Assembly (NCBI RefSeq): GCF_020360975.1
Contig: NW_025408667.1
Span: forward strand, 3,782,001-3,846,000
DNA from: Hirsutella rhossiliensis
Lineage: Eukaryota; Ascomycota; Sordariomycetes; Hypocreales; Ophiocordycipitaceae
DNA: 64,000 nt
Reading direction: 5' to 3'
In this document: one piece after another, positions 46,337-59,451 of the stretch
Numbering within the stretch: the first letter of the stretch is position 1
How the letters are laid out: each line of letters opens with the position of its first letter
The notes under the pieces: generated by a model
Seen by the model: the letters and a program-made list of their open reading frames with translations, nothing else
Databases searched by the model: none
What the model was told of the DNA's origin: nothing
Position numbers and translations under genes: made by a program

Positions 46337-49300
46337 AATAGTAGTAATTCTAATTCCCTTAACTATCTATTCTCTTAAAGTCTATATTTAGTAATACGTA
46401 AGATAAAGAATAAGGAAAGGGATAAGTTAACCTTAACCTATAAACCTTAATATCTTCTTAGGAAGAAAGCTCTTACTCGCGTACTAACGAATACCGGCTT
46501 CTTAATTTCTTTTTATAGAAGAAATACTTAGGGAACTCTAGATAAAGGTAGAACTTCGACGTATTAAAGCTTAAGTATTATAAAGCTTTTATTAGCGGTT
46601 AAAAAGATACTTATTTCTAGGATATTTCCTATTAAGTGCTTATAGAAATAAAATATAACTAGATCGCCTACCTTAGTAGTAAGAACGACGCTTAAAGGAA
46701 TTAAGAGTAGAACTTCTACGATATAAGTTACTAGCTTACTTAGCCGATCGTTAAAGCTTATAGGAACGAATTAATAACCTAGAATATATTTTAGCGATAA
46801 GGTAATATTAGCTATAAGTAACAGAGCTATATAGAAATCGGTATAATATAGCTTCTCCCGCCCTGCCTTAACTACCTCTATTAAAAGGATAAAGCCCTAG
46901 AAGTTCGCTAAGAAGTTCGCTAAACTACAACGAATAAAGTAAGGAAGAACCTTTAAATAATACTACCCTTAATAGCACGTTCGTAATAATAACCCTAGCG
47001 AACTAGCTAGTAAGTCTAATTATAGAAGAAGCTCTTATAAGACTATTAGTAAAAGCTATAGTAAGAGATACTAAGGATAATACTATTATAAACCCTCTTT
47101 AAGTACCCTTAGTATATATTAGACTAAAAGATATAAGGAAGTTTAACCCCGCTAGCCCCTTTAATATAACGTTTAACGTCCTTAAAGAAACCGAGAAAAC
47201 GATTATATATAAAAGCGTCGATCGATTTATCGATTCCCTAAAATAGGTAGCTATCCGCGGACTAAAATACGCTAACGAAATAGTAATACTTATCCTTAGT
47301 TTACTCCGTAAAACTACTATTAAATAGTATTCCGGCGATCTTAGCGAATCTAACTAAGCTATACTTTATACCCTAGACTAAGGATATACCGCTTAGTATA
47401 CTAAACTATAAAAACGCTTTACTATCTAGCTAAAAGTAGCTTTAAGATCGTTATAAATAGAACGATTTACTACCTTAGATATTATAAACGGAGCCGACTT
47501 CTATAAATAGATATTAAAGCTCCGCTAAAAAGCAAAAGTAGTACTATACTTAGAAGAGCACCTTATTATACTAGTCTATTAACGACTAGATATATTACTA
47601 TAAGAATTATTCTACTAACCTACTAGCTTAGAATTATTTAATACTTAGATTAATAACTATAAGTAACTTATCCTATAGTTAGAAACTAAGCTAATAGTTA
47701 GGTTATAAGGGAAGATAAGTAATATAGTAAAAGGACGCGTATAAGGCGGGTTACGCGAAACTAAGAACGAGACTATAATAAACTCTACCCTATCTATAGC
47801 TAAACTAACTAGCTAGAAACCCTAGGAATAAAGATAATTTTAATAGAAAGGAAATATAACGACTACGTTAGGATAAAATAATCTATACTAGGTAGATATA
47901 GGCCTTATACTAAACTAGTTAACTAGTCCTTAAACCGGATTATAGCCTTAGGATTTAAAACTAAAGGAGGGCTCTCGAGAAAACCTAATCGTTATTAACC
48001 TCGCCTATTAGCTTTAAGCGGTACTAACTAACGACTAAGGCGGGATCTATCTTTCCTAGGAAATATAAAACTAGATCCGATTTACTTAAGATAAAGGGCT
48101 AGAAGATAGTAATACTACCGCCGATATAAGAGAAGAAACTAAAGAAATAAAAGATAAGATCCTATTTATTCCTAATATAATAAAAGTAAAACCCATAGGA
48201 CCGAGCTATTCGCTTAGAATACTAAGGAACTAGCTAACTATAAGAGCGGCGCTATAAACCGAAATATTAAATCTATTAAAGCTATCTTAGTTTATATATA
48301 CCTAGATATCTATCTTTAAAACTAAAGGCCTAGACTAGCTATTAAACGTATATATAGACTCTAGTATAGCCCGCTTTATAATTAAGGAAGACTAGCTTAA
48401 CTACTTTAACGATATAACCCTTAATATAACCTAGTAGGTCTTACTATCTAATATAGGGAAAAGCTAAACTAAGGGTTAGGCGACCTTAATAATAAATATT
48501 CTAAGGAAATAAAGAATAGGATTTAAGGTTAGATAATTTACTATTAGCGCCTAGGTAGTCTAGACCCTATCTATAGGATTATTACTTAGATAAGATTTCT
48601 CGGTACTAAATAAAGTCAATATCCTAAATTCTAAGGGAATAATATCTATTAGCTTATATAGTAACCTAATAGTTATAGCTCGCTTAACCTAATAGGGCTA
48701 CGCGATCCGTTATTAAGTTATATACTAAGCCGACGTTAACGTCCCTATATATATAATAGAACGCCTACTAGCGTAGATTAAGGATATACTAAGGGATCGT
48801 AACTTAGTATTCTTTCTAAGAGACCTATTATTAGCCTATAACCTAATCTAAGGTATAACTTTAGTTACGGCGGTTAATACTACTGCTCGCTACGTTAGAT
48901 TTAAGAAAGGATAGTACTTAGGAATACTAGTAGACCTTAGCGACGAAATATAGTTTTTATAGATCGACCTACTTAAGGAAACCCTAGCTAGGGTAACTCT
49001 AACTAAAGAGCTAGCTATACGGAAAACTATAGAATATAGTAACCTATACTAAGTTACTAACCTATTAGTAGAAACCCTAGAGGAAGGGAGCCTTAAGTCC
49101 GCTAAAAGGGAACTCCTTTTATAGACGTATAGATAGACTTTAAACTATAAGATTAGGATTATATAAGACTATAGCCTCTTAGAAATAACTACTTTAAAGG
49201 ACGTTAAAATCTATAATTAAGACCCTATATTTATAAAAAAGATCTAACGTATAGTCGCCTCCTTCCTAACCCTATAAAAGGACTAAGGTACTATTAAGGT

Positions 49301-50880
49301 CTACCTAGACTACTATATATATATTCCGCTAATAGAAAATTAGTACCTATGTAAACTAGCGTCTAGGGCTTACTTACTTAGCTAGAAAGATAAGGCATTA
49401 ATCGACTAGACTTATAAGGACCTATATTAAAAGGGGTATATAAAATAAGTTATAGAGGTAACCCCGTTCGCTTACCTTATATTTATAGTCTATAGAACTA
49501 TATATAGTAACGAAAAGGGCTAAATAGTAGTAGACCTACGCGCTCTTAATAGTATAGCTATCTTAGACGCCTACCTAATACTACTTTAAGGAGATATAAT
49601 CTAAAAGCTATAAGGGAAACGCTTTATTTCTACTATAGACGCTTAGTCTTTCTTTTATTAATTCCTTATCTATAAGGAGTATTAAGAAAGGTTTATAGTA
49701 ATTAGCTATAGAAGCTTAGAATAACTAACGGTAGCCCTAATAAGATATAAGAACTTACCTATATACGTTTAAAGATTTATAGACTAAATCCTCTAGGAAT
49801 ATATAGAATATTCCTCTAGGTATATTAATAATATTATAATATACTTAGATATAAAAGATAACTATATTCGTTACCTTTAAGCTATCTTCTAACTCTTTAT
49901 AGACTATAACCTAGCCCTAGCTAGATCGAAATTATTCCTAGGCTACCTATCTATAAAACTATTAGGATTTCGAGTTAATAGTATTAGCTTAATAAATACT
50001 AAAGAACGAGTATAGGTATTATAGGATATAGAGTTTCTAAATACCTTATAAGTACTAGAAAAGTAGCTTAGCTTAGTTAACTAGCTATAGCACTTAGTAG
50101 CTTACTTCTCCTAGAGGGTAAAGGCGCTTTAGGTTTAGAAAATAGTAATACTTAAGGAAGTATAAGATAGTTAAGTACTACCTAAAGGATTAGTAAGGAA
50201 TAGATATACCTCTAAGGTAACGTACTAACCTTCCTTAGTAAAGGAATAGGCCTTCTAAGATATTATAAACGCTCTTATAGAACTAACGCGGCTATACTAT
50301 TTTAACCTACGATAGCTATTATTCCTATAAATTAACGCTAGCTATAAGCTAGGCTTTATAGTAGTAGCCTTCTACCTTACGCTAAGGGTAAACTAGTACC
50401 TAGGAAGGACCCTACCTTAGATAAGTATCTAGCTAATCCTTTACCTTAGTAAACGCTTAACCGGCGGAGAACCTAGATACTAGCCTACTAAACTTAAAGT
50501 CGCTTATCTTTCCTAGGTATATCGAAAGCTCTAGTTATATATTATCTCTACCTTACTATTAAAGGTCGTTATATTAACTAACTACGCCGTTACTAGCGTA
50601 ATCTTAAAGTAAATATCGCTATTTACTATTAGTATAAAGACTAATAATTAGCTTATGCTCGCTTTATAGTACCTTAGCTAGTTTCCCTTAAAGGTCTACT
50701 ATATTCCTAGAACCGCTAATATCCTTACTAATATACTATCTCGACTACTATCTATAATACCTAGGAAATATAAACCTAGGGAATTAGACCGCGTCTAAGA
50801 AGATAAAGCGCTAGTTAAATATATATATATAATTATAGAATCCTTTATTTAACCTAACCTATACTAGAAGATCTAAGGAG
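46337..50880 (+). pseudogene. Gypsy-C gag, protease, reverse transcriptase and RNase H region
   Basis: The reverse transcriptase is clearest: a GKRFISTIDA-x-SFFYQFL segment near 49615, QRFID-x-ILQEYIEYSSRYI, then the catalytic YxDD now YINN at 49821-49832 (both Asp codons changed to AAT), and a LFLGYLSIKLLGFRVN thumb. RNase H follows, ending with YIPRTANILTNILSRL near 50700-50745, where functional elements have G-x-AN-x-ADALSR. Gag probably occupies about 46400-47800; no zinc knuckle could be confirmed. All stops seen fit former Gln or Trp codons. Confidence 0.8.
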
Positions 50881-50882
50881 TA

Positions 50883-50928
50883 CCATGCCCCACCCCCCTT
50901 TCGGTAACACCCACCTTTCGGTAGCGCA
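50883..50928 (+). repeat. pogo element left terminal inverted repeat
   Basis: 46 bp, perfectly complementary to 53008-53053, with an internal direct repeat of CCTTTCGGTA. Confidence 0.92.
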
Positions 50929-51299
50929 ATTGAAAAATTCTCCACCAAAAGTCTACCATTTGAACTACATGAAATATGATCAGAACTTAACATTATAAAC
51001 ACAAAAATTATATCATTCCGTAGAGAAATGGACGCTCTTATATGTACCGGCGCTTTTTTACCATTCGCCCGGATCTGGTGGTGACTGGAAGGGCTTCGGT
51101 GCCACCTTGACTTCGATCACTGAAGCTGTCTCCACCTCTGAGACCGCCTCCTCCTCTGTGTCAGAATTCAGCACAACGGCTATCTCTTGGCTTTTAATTT
51201 GGGAATGGCTTCCTCAGCCACCAAAGCTTCACTGAGAGTCATGAACCGTCTGTTCGGGTTCAGGTGCTCTCCTCTTCTTGCCTCTCTGCAGCCGGGCCA

Positions 51300-52700
51300 C
51301 TTCTTCCTCTAGCTTCGCGATTCTGTTGCTGTGCTCGGCAAGCGTCTGTTCTTGGGCTTCAAAGCCTCTAGCTATCACGGCGTATCGTCTCCGGGTGCCA
51401 GGAGTCTTGTTCTTTCGAAATCGCGAATCTGGCGGCTGTTTCTTGGCGTATCATCAGAACCCAAAATGGCGCGGACTTTGGAGACGTCTCTACAATGTCC
51501 GCGTGAATTTCTGGATGCCGCAATGCCTTGGATCGTGAGATCGGCCAATTCCCAGTGACCCTCCAGCCGGACAATATATTCTTTGCCGTCATTCCAACCT
51601 CGCGCGCTTTAGCATATGCCCGTATAAAATTGACCTTATGAACAGGCGCAGAATCGGTCAAACAGGTCAATTTCTGAAGTTCTTTCCGGTAAGCTGCCTT
51701 GGAGGCATTGAATACACCGTTATCTAACGGCTGGAGGCCATGAGCAGTGGGCAGGAAGGTAACAGCAATAAACGTTGTTCAAAAAGCATGTGGCCATCCA
51801 TGCATCCTGGTCCCGGTTAACGGTAATTCCTACAGAGGTGGATAAAGAAACGCACCGTTGCATGACTTCCATGTCCATCTAATATGATCAGTCTAGCATC
51901 TGAGGCATCGGCTGGTCGCGTCTGGGGCAAATAGACCCTCTCAAGCCACTCAATAGCGATATGGTTGTCCGTCCATCCGTTGGGCGACGTTATGTAATGC
52001 CAGTCGGCTATTTTGCCGAATTCCGTAAGAACCACTGTTTCTGAAGTTCTTTGCCCTTAAAGATAATGCCAGGGTAAGGACACGGCCGTCCGCGGTGATA
52101 GCTTCAATAAATGAGGTCCAGTTGCGGGACTGTGGCCCTTTCAGAAGGGCCTTCCGTTTTGGGTCTGCACTCCCAACCACAAGACTATCCAAACCTGGCA
52201 AAAAGAGTCTGGTTAGTAAAGTAATGAAAGACAAGCCAAATACTCACCAAAGCCAGACATAATACCGCCTTCGTCAACATTCACGGTATTTTCTGGTTTA
52301 ATCCATCCATACTCCTTTTCCTGATATCGAAGAACCAGTGAACCGCACGAGGCGTAAAAGCATTAAATCGGTTAGCTTCCTGACGTCTCCACGCTTGTTC
52401 TTGATGTCCGGATGGCGATTGATGAATTTAGAGACCCAGTTGCGCCCCACTGTCCGCTCGTTGTTCAGTTGCTTCATAAGAGCCTCCACACATGCGCGGA
52501 TCTGACTGTGGGAGGAGCATAGCCGAGAGACTCTTGGCGGAGGATCCAGAAACCAAGCGAGCTTCCTGAGACTTACTCAAGAGTTGACGAGGCTGGATCT
52601 GATCAGCCAGGGCTACCTGGCCTTTGAGTCTGTCGAAATAGACTGCTGAGTATGTCATACTTTTGGGCGGCGCGGTACTGCGACAAGCCGTTTTTGTGAC
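51300..52700 (-). pseudogene. pogo/Fot1 transposase (CENP-B-type HTH plus DDE domain), frameshifted
   Basis: On the minus strand the order is a Q-x-LLSKSQEARL segment with a WILRQESLGYAPP start of the CENP-B HTH, then NNERTVGRNWVSKFINRHP (about 52460-52400), and a WFFDI...KEYGW linker. The DDE domain follows with VDEGG (first Asp, near 52274), then LIILDGHGSH (second Asp), then LQPLDNGVFN (third Asp). A 54-bp intron at 52248-52195 (GTGAGT...CTAAC...CAG) joins SGF to GLDSLVVGS. Apparent 1-bp deletions in the HTH region (two near 52510-52560) and a frame change after DGHGSH break the ORF. These are indels, not RIP changes. It probably needs a transposase supplied elsewhere. Confidence 0.85.
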
Positions 52701-53007
52701 ATCAATTATCGCATTAGCATAATATCCTCCGTATAAATACCGAGGCCGCTTTAAGGTCATTTGGTCATGTGGTGGAGGAATAACGAGAAGAATCATCGTC
52801 AGGAGGCGGAAGGAGATTAGGGGTTGGATGGTAATTTCGCGTGCAAGGTACGCACAGGCCACAGAACCCTGTACAAACATTCAACCATCGAAAAGTAGAA
52901 TTCAATCAATCCTCTATCTACTCCAAGTGACGGCTTGTGAATATCTTCAAAGCTGGCTGGAATCGGTGTAAGTGAAATTGATGGGTTTTGGTGGGGATAT
53001 TTCCTAA

Positions 53008-53053
53008 TGCGCTACCGAAAGGTGGGTGTTACCGAAAGGGGGGTGGGGCATGG
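53008..53053 (-). repeat. pogo element right terminal inverted repeat
   Basis: Perfect 46-bp complement of the left terminus, followed by the TA duplication. Confidence 0.92.
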
Positions 53054-53055
53054 TA

Positions 53056-54470
53056 TACGTAGAAGAACTAAGGTAGGCCGGTATACTAAAGTAGCTTAGA
53101 AATAATAAGTCTTAGGTCGGTCTCTTATTCGTTTAGCAGAATAAGTTACTTTACTTAGTTAAGTTTAAAGGTTATTATCGGCTTTATATTCCTACTATCT
53201 ATACTAAGGAAATTATCGCTAATAACTATATATATAAATTTTACCTTAGATAGCGAAGGATATAAAAGGAGTTATCTTCTACGTTCGCTATTACTAGCCT
53301 TAAGAAACTTATTAATAGCTTTATTAATAAGTATAACGCTTACTATAAGAACTAAACTAACTAGTTAAAGGCCTTTAGCGAGTTAGTTTTAATTACGTCC
53401 CTAGCCTTACCTTTTTATACGATTACTATAGATTTCGTTATAGGACTCTTAAACGTTCTTATAGACCGAACTCTATAAATACTACTTATTAAGGTCTACT
53501 ATAATATACTACTAATAGAAACTAATAAGTTCTTAAAAATAAGGCTCCTTATCTTAAGCTATAATTAGTTTACTATAGAAGACTAAGCTAAGGTACTATT
53601 TACTAAGTTAATATACTATAACTAAGGGATTCCTACTTAGATTATCTCTAACTAAGACCCTAAGTTCCTTTTAGCGTTCTAGAAAGGACTATAGATAGCG
53701 TATAGGTCTAAGTTACTAGTATTTATAGCTTAGTATCCTTAGACCGACGGCTTATTAGAACGACGTAACTAGGTAATTAAAACCGCGCTTTAGTTCTTTA
53801 TAACCGACTTCCTATCCTATTAATAGGTCGACGCGTTACTACTACTTTAATTTACCTTTAATAACTCTTACTTTATAGTAATCGGCACTTCTTTAAGTAA
53901 GCTATTAACCGGGATATAGATAGACGATAGTAGCCGATACCTTAAAGAAGGCCCCTTATAGATAGATAGGGAGATACTTTAAGACTAGGCTAGGATCTTA
54001 ATCGCTCTAGCTTAGGTAGGAATAAAAAAGCGGTATAACGTAAAGTACTAAGTACTAGAGTTTAAACCTAAAGACTAAGTATAGTTCTAGCTAGGGAAAG
54101 GATATAGCGTAGCCGATAGATAAGTAGTAAAGTTAAAGGAATACTATATAGGACTATTTAAAGTCCTTAAGCGGATCGGCTATCTAGCCTACTACCTTAA
54201 CCTAGCTAGATCCTTAAATATCTATAACGTCGTTTCTATTATATAGCTATAGCTAGCTAAACGACTAAACGCCCGACCTAGCCTAAAACCTAATACTAAC
54301 TACTAGGAAGTTAAAAGAATCCTTAACTCTAGAACTTATAGATATAGCTAAGGGACCGCTTATATAAAATACCTTATTAGCTAGAAAGGCTAGCTAAGTA
54401 GCTATAATTCCTAGGTAGCCGCTAAGGATATCGTCGCTAAAGACCTTATCGAAGAATTTACTATATAATA
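53056..54470 (+). pseudogene. Gypsy-C integrase and chromodomain
   Basis: The integrase core includes ITSLALPFYTITIDFVIGL near 53395 (first catalytic Asp) and NQDPKFLLAFQKGL (second Asp). ETNKF..I.. and QTDGLLERRNQ near 53740 correspond to the family's Q-T/S-D-G-Q-TER-x-NQ motif. The C-terminal chromodomain spans 54307-54470: EVKRILNSRTYRY, then YIKYLIS-x-KGQ and SYNS-x-VAA. Chromodomain integrases direct insertion toward heterochromatin marks in other chromoviruses. Stops are Gln- and Trp-type. Confidence 0.82.
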
Positions 54471-55202
54471 AGGAGTATTATAAGGTCGTATTACCTATAC
54501 TTAAAAGCTCTACGCGCGCGCCGTATAATAGTATAAGCCGCTATAGCTAAGGGAGAAATAATAGTATATAGTACGCGCTATTACCGTTTATTTTCCTAGA
54601 AGTTTAAGGATAGGTTAACTAGCTAATAAGTATTAATAGGCCGCCCGCGGTAAATAATAACTTAATTTTATATTTACCTATATTTATTTTTATTTTAGGA
54701 ACCCGATTTCCTTATCTTTTTATACTCCTTTTTCTATACTAAACCGCGCCCCTCTTATACTTATATTTAAGGTTCCCGCTATCTAGGGCTATAAGTATTA
54801 TAGTAAGGACCTAGTATTTCGCTAGTATTTCTCTAACTAAATCTACCGCCGACCGCCGCGCTTAAGCCTTAAGAGATTCCGCTAAGTAGTCTAATTATAT
54901 AAAAATAAGGCGGAGCTCCTCTATAACCTTAAGTCTAATATAGCCGTATTTACTAAGTAGAAATAAGATAATTATAGTATATATACTAACTACCGCGACC
55001 TTCTTATAAGAGAAGGGTATAATCTTAACGTAGGCTTAGTAGAAAATAGTATATCTACGCCCCTCTATCTCTTCCCTTAGCTAAAGCCCGTAATCTATAT
55101 AAATATAACTAGCTATACTTTTCTATACCTTATAGTATCGCTACCTATTATATTACTACTATAACTCTTATAACTACCTAAACTAAGGTAAACGCGACGT
55201 TA

Positions 55203-56564
55203 ACTATTTAACTATAGTAGGTTAGCGCTTCCTATCGCCTTATTCTTAGTACTTTATTATACGTTTACTTTAATAACTATACCCTATTACTATTAAGCTT
55301 TAGTAATTTATTTAGCGACTTACTACCCTTAGTTTTAAGTATTATAGGGAAAACCCTTAGTACCCCCTAAAACGCCCGCGGGTAGTTTACCTTATTATTT
55401 AATAAGGACGAGCTTTTTCCCTTATCGCTATATAACCTAGATAAAGCTATCTTCCTTAATAAGACTAAAAGGATAACTAGCGCTCTTAGAACTATATAGA
55501 TCGCTACTATCTTAGCCGATATCGTTAATAAGCTCTTATCTAAATAAGTAGCCTCTATAAACGCCGAGATACTTAAAATCGTCGCTACCGTTACTAGTAT
55601 AAAGTGCCTCCCCGCCTATCTAAAGATATTTAAGGCCGCCGCTATAAAAGAGCGCGAGGCCTCTAGTATACTAAGAACTTATAAGTTTAGAGAGACCCTT
55701 AAGCGTACCCCGGCTAAGACTAAAGGATCTAGCACGGTAGACCTTATATTCGACGAGCTATTAAGGAACCCGTTTACTAAACGCTTACTTACCGCCGCTA
55801 TAGCCCCGCCCTCTACTCCCTCTAAGCGGGCTAACCTATTCGCTAAGGAATAGGCCCCGATACCGGTCTAATAGAAGCTTAACCCCTTCTAGGTTCTAAG
55901 CCGCGGAAAGCCTAGACTATTCCCTATTATACTTTTTATAGTATACTATAATAACCTAGGCGATACCGACGGCTATATAGGTATTATCTACTCTAGGTTA
56001 GAAGCGCTAGTTTATAGAGCCTTAGACGCGGCCGTAATCTAGGTAAATCTATTCGCCGCTATTTATAAGGAGGCCGACGCCGACCTCTCGCTTAGCTAGT
56101 ACGCCGCCCTCGCCGGAGTACTCGCTAGCTTTATTTATTGGTTTACGTTCGCCGCCTACCTCTTAGATAACTTACCTAAGCTCGCTATAGCTTACTAAAG
56201 AGCCGCTTATATCGGCCCCCTATATATACTAGCCGCGGCCCGCCCTTATACGGCTAACGTAATAGCCTATTTTAACTTATTAAACTAGAAGTTTACTAAT
56301 ATATACTTAGGCGGATTCTAGAACCTAGGCCTAACTATATAGGCACTAGTAGTAGTAATCCGTAACTAAATTCTAGCCTCTCGCGACGGACTAGCTATAA
56401 TGCTCTTAGTAGAACCGGCCCTAAATAACGCCTATAGCGTGCCTATCTATAAAGCCTCTAATATATAGGATGCCCTAGCCGACGTGCCGGTAGGCCCTAA
56501 GGAACTAACGGAGGAGGAGGCTAAGGAGGAAATCCCCCGCCCTACCCTTACCCCCGCGGCGTAA
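55203..56564 (+). pseudogene. Extra decayed ORF between chromodomain and 3' LTR of Gypsy-C, unknown function
   Basis: One frame stays readable for about 454 codons, with every stop at a position and base context expected from CAG/CAA. There are no frameshifts, so this was a real protein-coding frame before RIP. Visible parts are a helical, Lys-rich first half (for example NKTKRITSALRT, RETLKRTPAKTKG) and a Pro/Ser linker. A hydrophobic, alanine-rich second half follows (YAALAGVLASFIYWFTFAAYLL, though without a clear transmembrane arrangement). The end is acidic (KELTEEEAKEEIPRP). The reading start is not fixed and the frame may continue past 56564. I recognise no family. It could be an additional retroelement ORF or a captured gene. 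Confidence 0.6.
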
Positions 56565-56939
56565 GATAGTCGGTTACTAGGTTAGCTTTATAGTATCCCT
56601 AGCCCTATTTATTTTATTACCGGCTTAGCTATAAAGCGCCCCCGGTTATAATTAGTTTTCCCTAGCTTAGCTATATTACGCCCCTAGCCTCACTCGTTTA
56701 TTACCTTAGTTTAGCTACCTAGCGCTCTTAGTCCTAGTAGTATTTTACTCCTAGCTTAGCCGCCTCGTACCCTTAGTATTAGTCGCACTAGGTTACGTTC
56801 TAGATAAAAGATAAGTTATTCCTTATACTAACCTTAGAAATCTATATAACTTTACTATAATTCCCTATTAGCGCGACTCTCGCTTAAATACCGCGGAAGA
56901 CTAATAAGGACGTTAGTTAATTCTTTCGCCCTAGGTATT

Positions 56940-57625
56940 TATTACGGGATACCCTATAGTCGATAATCTAGGTACCTATAACGATATCGGCCTCCCTCCT
57001 TAATACTCCCCGCGGAAGAAGGAACCTAGAAGCTATTAAGTAAACTCTAGGAAATTACTTAGAAATCCTAGAAATAATAACTAAGCGGATTATATAAATA
57101 TTTTATAGAGATTTCCCTTAAGGATATATTATATAGGAAATATACTATAATTTCCTAAGTAATAATAGTTCCTTAGGGATTATACCGATATTTCCCTAAG
57201 AAGTTACTATAAGGATATAGCGGGGAAATTATAAAGAAATACCTATGCTTACCTAGGGAAAATACTAGGAAATGCCGCTAATATACCGTACTACTATCTT
57301 ATAATTATAAGGTTAAGATATTACTCGGTTAAAGCCCTAAGTAAGGTCCTACGCTCGCTATAGTATATATAAAAGATAGAGAACCTACTAAATCTTAGGT
57401 AGGTAAAGAAGAATATAAATAGTTATTACTACTCTTACTTTAACTTATAAGACTAGTAGCTAGTCTATATTTAATACGCGTAATAACGTATAGTAGCTAG
57501 TTTATATAATACGTTTAATTATATATAGTAGCTAGTCTATTTAATTACCTATTAGACCTATACTAGATCTAGGTAGACGGTAAGGTTAACGTACTAGCCT
57601 TATACTAAGGGACTAGTATATAATA
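56940..57625 (+). repeat. Gypsy-C 3' LTR
   Basis: 686 bp, starting TATTACGGGATACC and ending GACTAGTATATAATA, followed by the TSD GGAAA. Confidence 0.87.
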
Positions 57626-58755
57626 GGAAAGGTTAGTTTAGTTCTTTCCGCGTAGTAATTTTCCCCCTTAAGGGCCCTAGGGCCCCTAGGTTACTCCTTT
57701 TTAAGCTACTTAGCTATCCCTATCTTTATTTTAGCTAAAAAGGTTAAAAGGGATTCCCTTTCTTCCTTAGAGCTATAAAGAATAGGTAGGCTAAGGGCCC
57801 CCTCCTATCTTATAAAGGCCTAGTAAAGGACCTCTCTTTCCCTCCTATAGTTTAGGTACCTTAAGATAAGGTGCCTAGCTATATACCTTTCTTAGCTATA
57901 GCGGTAGTCGTCTTAGTTTACCTTCTTAGTCCTTTTTAAGAAGGAAAATAAGAAGCTAGCCCTAAAAAGGAGCTAGTAAAAGGCTAAGAGGGTCGGCCTA
58001 GGCCTCTTTATAAGGTCCTTTTCTAGGCTAAGGGCTAGGCGGGGGGTCTTTTAAATAAATATATAGTATTTACCTAGGCCCTAGGCCTAGGGCCTTTAGC
58101 ACTTAGTAGCCTAGAGTCCCTTTTAATAGTCCTTAGTAGCTTACTAGACCTTTCTTTATAAGTAGCTAATAAAGACTAAGGGGGTCCCTTAGGTAAAGGC
58201 CCTTAAGCCTCTTTTAGCTAGCTAATTAATAAGCTCGTTACTAAAGATCCTTAGGTAGCTAGGGCACTAGTATAGCTATACGTTATAAAAGGCTTTTAAG
58301 CTAAATAGGAGCCTTTTAATATATATAGCTAGGTCTAAGAAACCTATAACCTTCCTTATAGCGGCTTAGCTATCTATAAAGATATAGGTATTTATAAGGG
58401 GGTTAAGAGGGCTAAGCTTTAAGGGCCGAGGCCTCTTAGCTAGGTCCTCTAAGACCCTTAGTATTACGAATAGCTCTACGTTAGCTACTTCGATTAAGGG
58501 CCCTAGGTTCTCGTAGTACGCCTTAATAAGCCTATTTTCTAGGCCTATTTTATAAAAGGAGTAAGTATTAGTCTTTATAAGGGACCCCTTAGGGCACCCT
58601 TTAGAGCCGTTAGTATAAAAAGCTAGGAGCTATAACCTAAAGTCTTCTAGGCTAGCTAGGCTAGCTAAGAGGCGTTAGTATTACTTTTTAGCTAAGGGCT
58701 TAAGGGCCTTTATTATTATATTAAAGGCCTTAGGCTCTCAGGCCTATAAGGGCTC

Positions 58756-59451
58756 TATAAGAATATACCCTTATATTCTTATTTTACTATTATAAAGAAA
58801 TAATAGATATAGGGAGGCTCTATAAAATAAGCTAGTAAAAAGAGGCTCTATAATATAGTCTAAGGGAATAACCCTTAAAGATAAAGACCTTTACTAGATA
58901 TCTATACCTTCTATTAGGAAAAGCGGGTTAAGATAAGCCTATCCTAATAAAATAAAATATATATAAAATGCATAAGTTAATTATAAGTAGAACGGATACC
59001 CTATTACCTATTTTAGCTTAGCGGTTCTAAAGATATCCGCGATATAAGAATAGGTAGGGCATAGAACATTCTAGTTAAATCTACTACTTATACTAGAACC
59101 TATAGTCTTACGTTAACTATTACGTTATAATTAAACCACCTACTAAGTTAGGAAGATATACTATAGATAGAGCTTTTTAAGTACTATAGAATATACTAGA
59201 AAGCTAACTAATTAGTCTACTAGTAGGCGAGCAATAGTCTATAAAAGACAAAGGATTTCCCTAGGAGTAGTAGATAGAATAAGTAAGTTTATAAGTATCC
59301 TTTATAATGCTATTCTTTTAATATATTATTTAGCCCCTTATATGCTCGTTATAAATTCCGGACGAAATCCTACCCTATACTCCTTCGACCGATCTTTCCG
59401 CTTATATTATTAATTACCCGATTTTACGCTTATTATTTATACCTTCTTATC
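58756..59451 (-). mobile_element. S repeat copy 3, inserted in LINE C
   Basis: A 696-bp copy with ends TATAAGAA/TTCTTATC and perfect 5-bp duplications GGCTC (58751-58755 and 59452-59456). It has the same orientation as copy 1 and is more heavily mutated than copies 1 and 2. Confidence 0.8.

Larger units (their letters stand above)
50883..53053 (-). mobile_element. pogo/Fot1-type Tc1-mariner DNA transposon, not RIP-mutated
   Basis: A 2171-bp insertion with 46-bp perfect terminal inverted repeats starting CCATGCCCCACCCCCCTTTC and a TA duplication (50881-50882 and 53054-53055). The host Gypsy-C coding sequence continues across it. Each terminal repeat contains CCTTTCGGTA twice, likely paired transposase binding sites. 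CpA and TpG are frequent, unlike the surrounding element. Confidence 0.93.
45389..57625 (+). mobile_element. Gypsy-C, chromodomain Ty3/Gypsy element, RIP-mutated, about 10 kb without nested pogo
   Basis: LTRs at 45389-46336 and 56940-57625 are homologous, and the outer duplications are GGAAA (45384-45388 and 57626-57630). The interrupted LINE sequence resumes directly afterwards. Coding order on the plus strand is gag region, reverse transcriptase, RNase H, integrase, chromodomain, and then an additional decayed ORF before the 3' LTR. Removing the pogo insertion leaves about 10.06 kb, longer than most fungal Gypsy elements, mainly because of the extra ORF region. Every coding part is disabled by Gln-to-stop changes. 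Solo LTR halves of the same family lie at 6780 and 21620. Confidence 0.9.
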
